A DNA stretch of 9,422 nucleotides from an uncultured Oscillospiraceae bacterium (GCA_910577415.1 CAJTLK010000073.1:1-9422), one strand, 5' to 3'. Positions 1 to 5,537 are shown, counted from the first letter of the stretch. The notes: generated by a model from the letters alone, not told the origin. Program-made: numbers and translations.

Positions 1-855
1 TATGGCAAAGCCGGACGGTTCAGCGATACGGTCTACGCCGGTGATGGACTTAGGGTAAAAGGTAAAATCGATGTTTTTCCGAGTGATGAATATCCTGACA
101 AGTCTGTCGAGATCAGCGCTGAGGCCAAGGTATATTGTCGCGGGGTCATCCCCTTTTCCCGGATAGATTCTGCTACGGACGGCAAATTCCCGCTTGGCGA
201 GAACGGTAATCGCTGGAATACGCTCTATACCAAGAAGGTGGACGCATCCGAGCATATCATTACACCCCGAATTAGGCCGCCTGAAGGCACTGGGACTCAA
301 TATCTGCGCTTTATCACCAAGGGAGGTGTCGATCCTGACGCAAGCCCTGACCCTCTGCCTGTCGAATGGGGCGGAACGGGAGCAACCTCCATTCAAGACC
401 TTTTTGCCGCGGCAAATGCGGCGGGGATACTGACAAAGGGGGAGAAAGGCGACCCTGGCCCGCAAGGTATCCAAGGTCCGAGGGGCGCGACAGGAGCAAC
501 CGGGCCGCAGGGACCCAAGGGGATCAGCAATTTTGCTATTGGTTCCTGGGTAGGAACCGGTTCCACAAATCACTATACGGACATCATTACTCCATTTGCC
601 GCAAAATTTATTTGGCTATTTGCAAAATCAAACAGTGAAGATCGCCGTTTTTGGCCAGTGGGCAATTACTCCTATCGGTGGCCTCCGGTAATCGTAACAG
701 AGGATTTGTCATATGAGCCAGTAATTGATGAGGACGACGGACCGTGTCGTATATATAAAAGTAGTGATGGAAAAACAATATCGCTAAGCGGTGGAACTCC
801 GGCGGCTCAGGCAAATGAAAGCGGAAACATATACTTCTATATCGCTTTAGGGTAA
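1..855 (+). CDS. Phage tail fibre / receptor-binding protein, 3' part (5' end outside window)
   Basis: The frame is open from base 1 to the TAA at 853-855, so the gene starts upstream; the GTG at 238 is internal. The visible 284 residues contain, in order: a beta-rich region with the fibre-like phrase LGENGNRWNTLYTKKV (bases 199-246), a GGTGATS segment (370-390) of the kind repeated in many tail fibres, nine collagen-like Gly-X-Y triplets (439-519), and a C-terminal domain ending in a NIYFYIALG strand. The family attaches to the tail tip or baseplate and binds the host surface; the collagen-like part forms a trimeric stalk and the C-terminal domain is the likely receptor-binding head. GC falls from about 63% in the stalk region to about 43% over 601-840 by hand count, which suggests an exchanged tip. 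The three small genes downstream fit a tail-fibre locus. The exact receptor cannot be inferred. Confidence 0.85.
   Translation, partial: YGKAGRFSDTVYAGDGLRVKGKIDVFPSDEYPDKSVEISAEAKVYCRGVIPFSRIDSATDGKFPLGENGNRWNTLYTKKVDASEHIITPRIRPPEGTGTQYLRFITKGGVDPDASPDPLPVEWGGTGATSIQDLFAAANAAGILTKGEKGDPGPQGIQGPRGATGATGPQGPKGISNFAIGSWVGTGSTNHYTDIITPFAAKFIWLFAKSNSEDRRFWPVGNYSYRWPPVIVTEDLSYEPVIDEDDGPCRIYKSSDGKTISLSGGTPAAQANESGNIYFYIALG
439..519 (+). repeat. Collagen-like Gly-X-Y coding repeat
   Basis: Nine consecutive Gly-X-Y triplets (GEK GDP GPQ GIQ GPR GAT GAT GPQ GPK) in the tail-fibre frame. Such stretches form trimeric stalks in phage fibres. Their repetitive DNA is also a common recombination point for swapping C-terminal heads, which agrees with the GC drop just downstream. 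Confidence 0.9.
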
Positions 856-869
856 GAGGGGAAGACAGA

Positions 870-1169
870 ATGAAAATCATTGAGACCAGGGCCCTGGAAA
901 ATGGGGCGCACCGCAATCAGGAATTTTACGGCTCGTTTGTGCCGCAGGTCCCCAACGGCTGGGCGGTCATCCCCGAGGATATGCCCATCCCGGATACGTT
1001 CCCGTTTGTGGACATAGAAGTCGAAAACGGTGTGGTGACAGCCATGACCGCTGGGGTGGTCCCGGAGCCTGAGCCGGTCCCCGAGCCGCCGCCTACGGCC
1101 ATGGAGCGGGTGGAGGCCCAGGTAGCCTACACCGCCATGATGACCGATACGCTAATCGAGGAGGTGTAA
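870..1169 (+). CDS. Small tail-fibre-associated phage protein with Pro/Glu linker
   Basis: 99 residues, ATG preceded by GAGGGG (856-861) at 8 bases, starting 14 bases after the fibre stop. The N-terminal part (MKIIETRALENGAHRNQ, then a segment ending in GWAVIPEDM) resembles small proteins often found just downstream of tail fibres in Clostridia prophages. Residues about 66-77 form a Pro/Glu linker (PEPEPVPEPPP), followed by a short helical tail. The last codons carry a perfect ribosome binding site (AGGAGGTG, 1159-1166) for the next gene, so the two are translationally linked. Function is not established. By position it could be a chaperone or accessory of fibre assembly (compare the XkdW position in PBSX-like phages), but this is inference. 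Confidence 0.8.
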   Translation: MKIIETRALENGAHRNQEFYGSFVPQVPNGWAVIPEDMPIPDTFPFVDIEVENGVVTAMTAGVVPEPEPVPEPPPTAMERVEAQVAYTAMMTDTLIEEV

Positions 1170-1172
1170 GCC

Positions 1173-1304
1173 GTGTTTGAAAAGATCAAGAAATGGTACA
1201 GGCAGGGCCTGTGGACTGCCCTGATGGTGGAGGCCGCTGTGAGCAAGGGCGTCCTGACTGCCGGGCAGGCCGAGGAGATATGCGGAGGGGATGGCCGTGA
1301 GTGA
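1173..1304 (+). CDS. xkdX: XkdX-family small phage protein
   Basis: 43 residues from a GTG start; AGGAGGTG lies 6 bases upstream inside the previous gene. The protein reads MFEKIKKWYRQGLWT, then a helix and KGVLTAGQAEEI, matching the layout of the XkdX family (short N-terminal amphipathic helix with K-W-Y and GLW, then a K-G-(V/I)-(L/I)-(T)-x-x-Q/E turn). XkdX proteins are 40-60 residues long and are found just downstream of tail fibre genes in Bacillus PBSX and many Firmicutes phages; their role is unknown. The 3' end overlaps the start of the next gene by about 8 bases. It is recognised from family pattern and place in the order, with no search. Confidence 0.85.
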   Translation: MFEKIKKWYRQGLWTALMVEAAVSKGVLTAGQAEEICGGDGRE

Positions 1305-1554
1305 CGCCATCATCGTGGCACTCATCACTGGCGGCTTGGCGCTGTTGGGGGTCATCGTCACCAACAGCAAAAACCAGACGGAGATGCACGCCGCGCTGGA
1401 CAAGCACCAGGCGGTGACGGACACCAAGATCGAGGAGCTGACCCGAGAGGTGCGGGAGCACAACAACTTCGCTAAGCGCGTGCCGGTGGTGGAGGAACAG
1501 GTCAAGGTCATCAACCACCGGCTGAGCGACTTGGAGGAGTATCACAGGGGGTAG
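1297..1554 (+). CDS. Single-TM coiled-coil phage protein, holin-like or lysis-associated
   Basis: About 85 residues. One hydrophobic segment at residues 4-22 (AIIVALITGGLALLGVIVT) is followed by a charged coiled coil with the phrase HNNFAKRVPVVEEQVKVINH and a terminal RLSDLEEYHRG. This N-in anchor plus coiled coil is typical of small proteins near the lysis genes of Firmicutes phages (DUF7365-like by my recollection, distinct from XhlA, where the membrane segment is C-terminal). It could be a holin accessory or a membrane anchor for another lysis protein. Start choice: ATG 1291 directly abuts GGAGGGG (1284-1290), so it has no spacer, whereas GTG 1297 lies 6 bases downstream of it. I prefer GTG 1297; the ATG form would add two residues. 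Confidence 0.75.
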   Translation: MSDAIIVALITGGLALLGVIVTNSKNQTEMHAALDKHQAVTDTKIEELTREVREHNNFAKRVPVVEEQVKVINHRLSDLEEYHRG

Positions 1555-1556
1555 GT

Positions 1557-3971
1557 ATGAGCAGAACGAGTGAGCTTTTAAAGCAGCCCTACGCCATGGG
1601 GCGGGATAGCTTTATCCCGGCCAGCGCCTACGCCGCGGGGCTTCAAACCAGGCAGATTACCAGGCAAACTACCGGGCGGACGCCGTCGGCGGCAACGGCC
1701 CCGGCGGCGCCCGTGCCCACCAAACACAGAACGCCGGCGGAGATCAATTTTGACATCGACCAGCTACAGAAAAAGCGCAATGCCATAATGAGCGAGGCTC
1801 AAAAACCGCTTCAGCAGTTGGGCCTTGGAACAGAGTTTTCCGCCATCCCTGCCCAGAGCAAGAAACTGGCGGTGGAGCAGTACGGCAAGGCCGGAGAAGC
1901 GACCCGGCAGATCAAGGCGCTTGAGGAAGAGCTGAAACAGAGCAAGGCCGCCGAGCGAAGGTGGTTCATGGAGGAAGAGGGCTACCGGGACGCAAGCCCC
2001 CTCGACCTCACGCTTCGCTCCGGCAAGCAGGGGTATTTCAATTCGCTCTATGGTCAGGAAAGCTACAAGGACATGCTGGGCCTTGAGAGCGATAAGCAGA
2101 AGTACGAGGACCTTCTGGCGGGGGAGGAGTATAAATTTCTCCCGAATGGGGCGTTCCAAGAGGCCGTTTCCGGCGGCGCCGCCCAGGTCGGGCAGTGGAT
2201 CAGACAGTGGAGCGACCCGCGCTCTCTTGCCTACGCTTCAAGCGCGGCGGGAATGACGGCGTTGGCGGGACAGGCTGGGCCGCAGGCCCTGGCCCCGGAG
2301 GAGGTGCTGACCGTTCCCGGCGCGTTCTTCACCGGCCTTTCCGTGGGGTCGGCGCAGACCAACTTGGAGATCGAGGCGGGCTTCGCCTATAACGAGATGA
2401 TAGACAACGGCATTTCCCCGGAGACGGCCCGGACCATCGCTGCTGTCGTAGGCGTAGGCAACGCCGCACTGGAATTTGTGCAGGCGGATGAGCTGCTGAA
2501 ATCTTTCAAGGTACTGAAGAAGTTTGACGCCACCAAGGGTTTGGCGGGACAACTGTTCAATGAGCTTTTGGACCGTGGACTGGACGTTGGCGGCGAGGCG
2601 TTCCAGGAGTTGGGGCAGGAAGGAGTGACCATCGCGGGGGTCCAGATCGCCAATCTGTTGGAAAAGGGAGCGTGGGCCTATGACGCCCCGACGGTGGCAG
2701 GGCGGCTGGGAGATACGGTATGGGACTCCACGCTCTCCTTTGGCGCGAGCAATGTCCCCTCCGCCATGCTCCATACTGGCCAGATCGTCGGCGGGTATAA
2801 CGCCCATCAGAGGCAACTTGGGGGGCCGCTGGCGATCCCCGACGGGCTGGACGAGGCTACATATTCCCGGCTAAATCAGACGGCGGAGGAGATGTACGCT
2901 GCCGAGCAGGCACAAAAAACCGCCCCCACGGAGGGGACGGGGAAAATTGATCCTGGAGCGAGAAAAACGATTCGAGAACAAGTGACAGAGATGCCGAGCG
3001 CGGATTATCAAATTCCTTACATTTCTATGCCGGAAGAAATTGTGGTCGGCATAGATGGACAGCAAGTCCCGGAAAGTAAGATGCCGTCAGCAATCAGAAA
3101 GTACATGGCCAAATTATTTCGGGGAAAAGTGTTAAGCATTGGGAAAAATCACAAGGTGTACATAGGTAAAGATGGGGTAGAGGAATATGCCTTTCCCGCC
3201 AGAAGAATTTCAGGAGAAATAAAAACGGCAAAAATGACGGCAGGAGCAAACCTGGACGTTACACTGAAACCTGCTCAATTTCTAAAGAGTGGTGTTGACG
3301 ACGGACATCACCCGGAAGCTACTGGGGGATGGGAATATTTCTATGTCATGTTTGAAACAGATACCGGAATCTATTCTGGAATCGTGAACACGAAGGTTAC
3401 AGACCGGGGCCGGGTATTCCATGACATTACAGAAATACAAAAAGAAAGTGGCCCGCCTACCCGCGGTGTCAACAAGGAAACCCTGCTGCCCGCTAAGACA
3501 GATCCACTTTCTTCTGACCCCATTATACCCACTCCGGGCGATGGTGTCAAGCACCCCTCCGGGTATGTGTCATCCATAAGCACTGAAGCGCTAACGGCTG
3601 ACCGAATAGAGTATGCCCCCGGAGGCGGGGAGGATATTCTGACGGAAGCGGCCTTGGACATGGGCACGAGTGGAAAACAGGGACAGCGGAAACGCGATGC
3701 GGAGACCATCCGGCGGGCCTCTTCCACTTTTGGCCCGGTGGGCGCTCAAATGCTCCAGGAGTTTTACCGGGGCAGCGACCAGGCCCCGGAGAAATATTTT
3801 GGCGGCTTCGCCGTGTACTACCACGCCGGAATGACCGGGCAGGACATTATGACGGTACGGGGCGAATACGCCGACACCCTCAACTCCGCTCAGGCCAAGG
3901 CGGCCTACCGGGCCGGACAGCTGGACGCCGCAAACAGCGGGGACGCACAGACGCCCCCTGCCTCCAGGTGA
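1557..3971 (+). CDS. Large ejected/polyvalent-like phage protein with toxin-nuclease-like domain
   Basis: 804 residues, ATG 5 bases after AGGGGG (1546-1551). Order: N-terminal motif PYAMGRDSF...AAGL (residues 11-29), which recurs in the gene at 8923; a charged coiled-coil region (about 60-150); a small-residue-rich hydrophobic segment (about 222-308) like membrane-active parts of phage internal proteins; a segment with GEAFQELGQEG (about 346); a domain at about 508-630; and a C-terminal segment with YFGGFAVYYHAG and AQAKAAYRAG (about 748-790), as in large polyvalent phage proteins. The 508-630 domain (VLSIGKNHKVYIGKDG, DDGHHPEATGGW, VNTKVTDRGRVFHDITEI) looks like the BECR/PBECR nuclease fold of Iyer, Burroughs and Aravind's polyvalent proteins. 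It lies on an AT-rich island (about 44% GC at 3001-3360 against 69% at 2161-2400). Role inferred: protein injected with phage DNA, carrying an effector. The fold call is from memory and catalysis is unproven. Confidence 0.7.
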   Translation: MSRTSELLKQPYAMGRDSFIPASAYAAGLQTRQITRQTTGRTPSAATAPAAPVPTKHRTPAEINFDIDQLQKKRNAIMSEAQKPLQQLGLGTEFSAIPAQSKKLAVEQYGKAGEATRQIKALEEELKQSKAAERRWFMEEEGYRDASPLDLTLRSGKQGYFNSLYGQESYKDMLGLESDKQKYEDLLAGEEYKFLPNGAFQEAVSGGAAQVGQWIRQWSDPRSLAYASSAAGMTALAGQAGPQALAPEEVLTVPGAFFTGLSVGSAQTNLEIEAGFAYNEMIDNGISPETARTIAAVVGVGNAALEFVQADELLKSFKVLKKFDATKGLAGQLFNELLDRGLDVGGEAFQELGQEGVTIAGVQIANLLEKGAWAYDAPTVAGRLGDTVWDSTLSFGASNVPSAMLHTGQIVGGYNAHQRQLGGPLAIPDGLDEATYSRLNQTAEEMYAAEQAQKTAPTEGTGKIDPGARKTIREQVTEMPSADYQIPYISMPEEIVVGIDGQQVPESKMPSAIRKYMAKLFRGKVLSIGKNHKVYIGKDGVEEYAFPARRISGEIKTAKMTAGANLDVTLKPAQFLKSGVDDGHHPEATGGWEYFYVMFETDTGIYSGIVNTKVTDRGRVFHDITEIQKESGPPTRGVNKETLLPAKTDPLSSDPIIPTPGDGVKHPSGYVSSISTEALTADRIEYAPGGGEDILTEAALDMGTSGKQGQRKRDAETIRRASSTFGPVGAQMLQEFYRGSDQAPEKYFGGFAVYYHAGMTGQDIMTVRGEYADTLNSAQAKAAYRAGQLDAANSGDAQTPPASR
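1587..1643 (+). repeat. Shared motif copy 1 (PYAMGRDSF-x-PAS-x-YAAGL)
   Basis: Encodes residues 11-29 of the 804-residue protein. Seventeen of 19 residues are identical to bases 9205-9261 (differences I/T and A/S), and the DNA is also clearly similar. The rest of the two proteins do not visibly match, so this looks like a common targeting or assembly tag, or the remnant of a shared N-terminus. Confidence 0.9.
3532..3629 (+). repeat. Palindromic element, long form, copy A (inside CDS)
   Basis: Bounded by the inverted repeats CTCCGGG (3532-3538) and CCCGGAG (3618-3624). Bases 3553-3579 match 5248-5274 at 24 of 27, 3593-3605 match 5291-5303 at 11 of 13, and the ATAGA and CGGAGG blocks that follow are also collinear. 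It is read through without a stop as residues about 659-690 of the 804-residue protein, but in a different frame from copy B. The fine edges are uncertain because this copy is more degenerate. Confidence 0.7.
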
Positions 3972-4017
3972 TGGGGCGAGACAAAGTATATGCCAGAGAA
4001 AAATATCACAAAGGATG

Positions 4018-4024
4018 AAAGGAG
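4018..4024 (+). promoter_or_regulatory. Ribosome binding site deciding the holin start
   Basis: AAAGGAG with 8 bases to ATG 4033. The in-frame ATG at 4015 lies upstream of this site and would place it inside the gene, so 4033 is the better start. Confidence 0.8.
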
Positions 4025-4032
4025 AACTCAAT

Positions 4033-4230
4033 ATGAACGACAAGACGAAAAGATGGTGGAAGGCGGCGCTGGTGCGCGCCGTGAAGACGGTGGCCCAGAC
4101 CGCCATTGGGTGCATCGGGGCGGCGTCGGTGCTGTCTACGGTGGACTGGCCCGTGGTGGCCTCCGCCGCCGTGCTGGCGGGGCTGGTGAGCCTGTTAACG
4201 TCAGTGGCGGGTTTACCCGAAGTGAATTAA
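4033..4230 (+). CDS. Phage holin, r1t type
   Basis: 65 residues. A basic N-terminus with KRWWKAALVRAVKTVAQTA leads into a first hydrophobic helix (about 12-34), then a short turn STVDWP and a second helix (about 40-60), ending SLLTSVAGLPEVN. The paired-helix plan, the W-W-K/A-R-A-x-K-T-x-A-Q-T start and the TSxAGLPE end are characteristic of r1t-type holins of Firmicutes phages. Holins oligomerise in the cytoplasmic membrane and at a set time open holes that release the endolysin. The amidase follows at once: its ribosome binding site overlaps this stop codon, so the two form a lysis cassette. Residues KRW...R near the N-terminus are probably cytoplasmic. Confidence 0.88.
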   Translation: MNDKTKRWWKAALVRAVKTVAQTAIGCIGAASVLSTVDWPVVASAAVLAGLVSLLTSVAGLPEVN

Positions 4231-4235
4231 GGAGG
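4229..4235 (+). promoter_or_regulatory. Ribosome binding site of the amidase overlapping the holin stop
   Basis: AAGGAGG with 8 bases to ATG 4244, sharing two bases with the holin TAA (4228-4230). The overlap indicates co-translation of the lysis pair. Confidence 0.8.
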
Positions 4236-4243
4236 ACTGAAAG

Positions 4244-5005
4244 ATGAGCGATATTTTGAGCAGCGTGATCGACCTTCCCTGCCACCCCAAAAACCGGGGA
4301 GAGGTGCGGAGTACATCGGCCATTCGGTATCTGGTCTACCATTACACGGGCAACGACGGGGACCGGGCGGAGAACAACGCCCGGTATTATCGGGACAATG
4401 TGGTGAGCGCGTCGGCGCACTACTTTGTGGACGACGAGAAAATATACCGCTCCGTAGAGGACGCCAGGACCGCCTGGGCGGTGGGCGGCAAAAAGTGGGC
4501 GGACTGTCAACAGACCGGGGGCGGGACGCTCTACGGCATGTGTACCAATTCCAACAGCCTTTCCATTGAGATGTGCGATACCCAGCGGGACGGGCGGATC
4601 ATGGCGACGGAGGCCACGCTGGAGCGGGCCGCCGCGCTGGGACGGGCGCTGATGGAGAAATACAACATTCCCATCGAGCGTGTGGTCCGCCATTTTGACG
4701 TGACGGGCAAGCACTGTCCGGCCTACTTTATGGACACGGTGGCATGGGAAGCCTTCAAGGGGCGGCTTGTGAAACAGGAGGTGGGAGCGCTATGCGCGCC
4801 CCTACAAGTGGACAACACCCCCGACCCCTGGGCTGCTGAGGCGGTCAATAGGGCTATTGCGGCGGGCGTTCTCCGGGGCAGCGATACCGGGGACCTGGGC
4901 CTGCACAGCACGGTGGACAAGCAGTCCCTGGCGGTGATCCTGGATCGGTTGGGGTTGCTGGAGGCGCGGGCGGCTGATAGCCGCCCCTACGGGAGAGGAG
5001 AGTGA
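4244..5005 (+). CDS. Endolysin: N-acetylmuramoyl-L-alanine amidase (Amidase_2) with SLH-like C-terminus
   Basis: 253 residues. Residues about 25-170 form a zinc amidase of the Amidase_2/PGRP fold: YLVYHYTG gives zinc ligand H33, SAHYFVDDEKIYRSVEDARTAW is the conserved core strand and helix region, SNSLSIEMC follows, and RHFDVTGKHCP supplies H150 and C158 with K156 near the active site. The enzyme cleaves the lactyl-L-alanine amide bond of peptidoglycan after the holin opens the membrane; no signal peptide is seen. Residues about 192-235 (PDPWAAEAVNRAIAAGVLRG...LHSTVDKQSLAVILDRL) resemble an S-layer-homology-like module and may bind the wall. The last 12 residues (RAADSRPYGRGE) are largely encoded by a short palindromic element (4967-4991), and a possible degenerate copy lies in the interdomain linker. 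Confidence 0.93.
   Translation: MSDILSSVIDLPCHPKNRGEVRSTSAIRYLVYHYTGNDGDRAENNARYYRDNVVSASAHYFVDDEKIYRSVEDARTAWAVGGKKWADCQQTGGGTLYGMCTNSNSLSIEMCDTQRDGRIMATEATLERAAALGRALMEKYNIPIERVVRHFDVTGKHCPAYFMDTVAWEAFKGRLVKQEVGALCAPLQVDNTPDPWAAEAVNRAIAAGVLRGSDTGDLGLHSTVDKQSLAVILDRLGLLEARAADSRPYGRGE
4783..4805 (+). repeat. Possible degenerate short palindromic element in amidase linker
   Basis: GGGAGCGC-TAT-GCGCGCCC forms an 8-position stem with one mismatch and is followed by CTAC, mirroring the 4967-4991 element. It lies exactly between the amidase and SLH-like parts (residues about 181-187). GC-rich background makes chance similarity possible. Confidence 0.4.
4967..4991 (+). repeat. Short palindromic element in the amidase C-terminus
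   Basis: GGGCGGCT (4968-4975), loop GAT, AGCCGCCC (4979-4986): a perfect 8-bp stem with a 3-base loop, followed by CTACG. The end CCGCCCCTACGG is shared with the long copy at 5236-5329. From memory, repeats of this form are frequent in Oscillospiraceae genomes. It encodes residues 242-250 of the amidase. No T tract follows, so it is not a typical terminator. Confidence 0.7.
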
Positions 5006-5011
5006 GGCTCC

Positions 5012-5536
5012 ATGCGGAGCAAAGAAGCCATCGCCCAGGCGGACGAGCTGCGGCCCAACGCCCTGGGGGAGAAGCAAAAACTGGACTGGCTCCTGGAGCT
5101 GGAGGCGGAGGTATCTGAAATGATGTCCCTGAGCGAGCCGCCTCCGACGGCGGAGGACGAGGAAAGCGGGCGGGTCTGGGACCCGCCCCACAAAGAGGCC
5201 GGGGAAAGTTCCAAACGTTTGGGAGTTTCGGGAATCCGGGCGGGTTTACCCCTGCGGGTATGTGACATCCGTAATGGCGGCAAAGCCGCCGACGGCTGTC
5301 CGATAGAACCCGCCCCTACGGAGGCCGGTGAATGGAGGGAGGAGCCGCCCCTGCTGCTCCCGCCGCCCAAGGACCGGGTATATGTGCTCTACCTGGCGGC
5401 CATGATCGACTTCTATAACGGCGAGATGGGCCTATACGCCAACGACTACGCCCTCTATAACCAGGAGATGGCCTCGGTGCGGGCGTGGTGGCGGCGGCAT
5501 CACCGGCCCAGGCCGAAGAAGAATTGGAGGACATGA
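5012..5536 (+). CDS. Adaptor-like virion protein with repeat-expanded linker
   Basis: 174 residues, ATG 6 bases after the amidase stop. The N-terminus (KQKLDWLLELEAEVSEMM) and C-terminus (LLPPPKDRVYVLYLAAMIDFYNGEMGLYANDYALYNQEMASVRAWW) match the plan of a small protein commonly encoded before nozzle-like genes in Firmicutes podo-like phages: 'K-x-x-W-L-x-E-L-(D/E)', then 'P-P-x-D-x-(V/L)-Y-x-x-(Y/W)-L-x-A-x-I-D-x-(Y)-N-G-E', then 'Y-N-x-x-x-A-x-(F/Y)-N'. I infer a head-tail adaptor. The two conserved halves are separated by residues about 45-112, low in hydrophobics and encoded by a cluster of inverted repeats (5168-5188, 5211-5222, 5236-5329), longer than I would expect for this family. Role is inferred from position and resemblance only. 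Confidence 0.75.
   Translation: MRSKEAIAQADELRPNALGEKQKLDWLLELEAEVSEMMSLSEPPPTAEDEESGRVWDPPHKEAGESSKRLGVSGIRAGLPLRVCDIRNGGKAADGCPIEPAPTEAGEWREEPPLLLPPPKDRVYVLYLAAMIDFYNGEMGLYANDYALYNQEMASVRAWWRRHHRPRPKKNWRT
5168..5188 (+). repeat. Perfect hairpin in adaptor gene (short element form)
   Basis: GGGCGGGTC (5168-5176), TGG, GACCCGCCC (5180-5188): 9-bp perfect stem with a 3-base loop. It begins like the long copy at 5238 and like a short element whose CTACGG end has decayed (it is followed by CACAAAG). Confidence 0.7.
5204..5229 (+). repeat. Palindrome CCAAACGTTTGG with flanking symmetry
   Basis: A perfect 12-base palindrome at 5211-5222 is flanked symmetrically by GAAA (5204-5207) and TTTC (5226-5229), giving a near-palindrome of 26 bases. 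It lies between the hairpin at 5168-5188 and the long element at 5236-5329, in the same expanded linker. Confidence 0.6.
5236..5329 (+). repeat. Palindromic element, long form, copy B (inside CDS)
   Basis: Terminal inverted repeats GGGCGGGTT (5238-5246) and AACCCGCCC (5307-5315) flank a core with an inner hairpin GGCGGC-AAA-GCCGCC (5276-5290) and end in CTACGG. The core aligns to copy A at 3532-3629. It is read without a stop as residues about 75-106 of the adaptor-like protein, in another frame from copy A. Confidence 0.8.
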
Positions 5537-5537
5537 T

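Noticed and set aside
439..519. CRISPR-like repeat at 439-519
   Set aside because: The periodicity is 9 bases or less and reflects Gly-X-Y codons; no repeats of 25-37 bases with unique spacers are present.
520..855. Variable region of a diversity-generating retroelement at the end of the tail fibre
   Set aside because: No template repeat or reverse transcriptase gene is in the window, and the tip lacks the C-type-lectin-like R-G-G-x-W ending and adenine-targeted codons expected of such regions.
3972..4032. Promoter in the 61-base gap before the holin
   Set aside because: I see no convincing pair of -35 and -10 boxes at proper spacing; an ATG-proximal ribosome binding site explains the visible signal.
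3990..4247. An 85-codon open frame overlapping the holin
   Set aside because: It is out of frame with the clearly recognisable r1t-type holin, has no matching ribosome binding site, and its product is a Gly/Arg-rich composition typical of shadow frames.
4967..4991. Rho-independent terminator at the end of the amidase gene
   Set aside because: The stem is strong, but no T tract follows, it lies inside the coding region, and the downstream gene starts within 21 bases.
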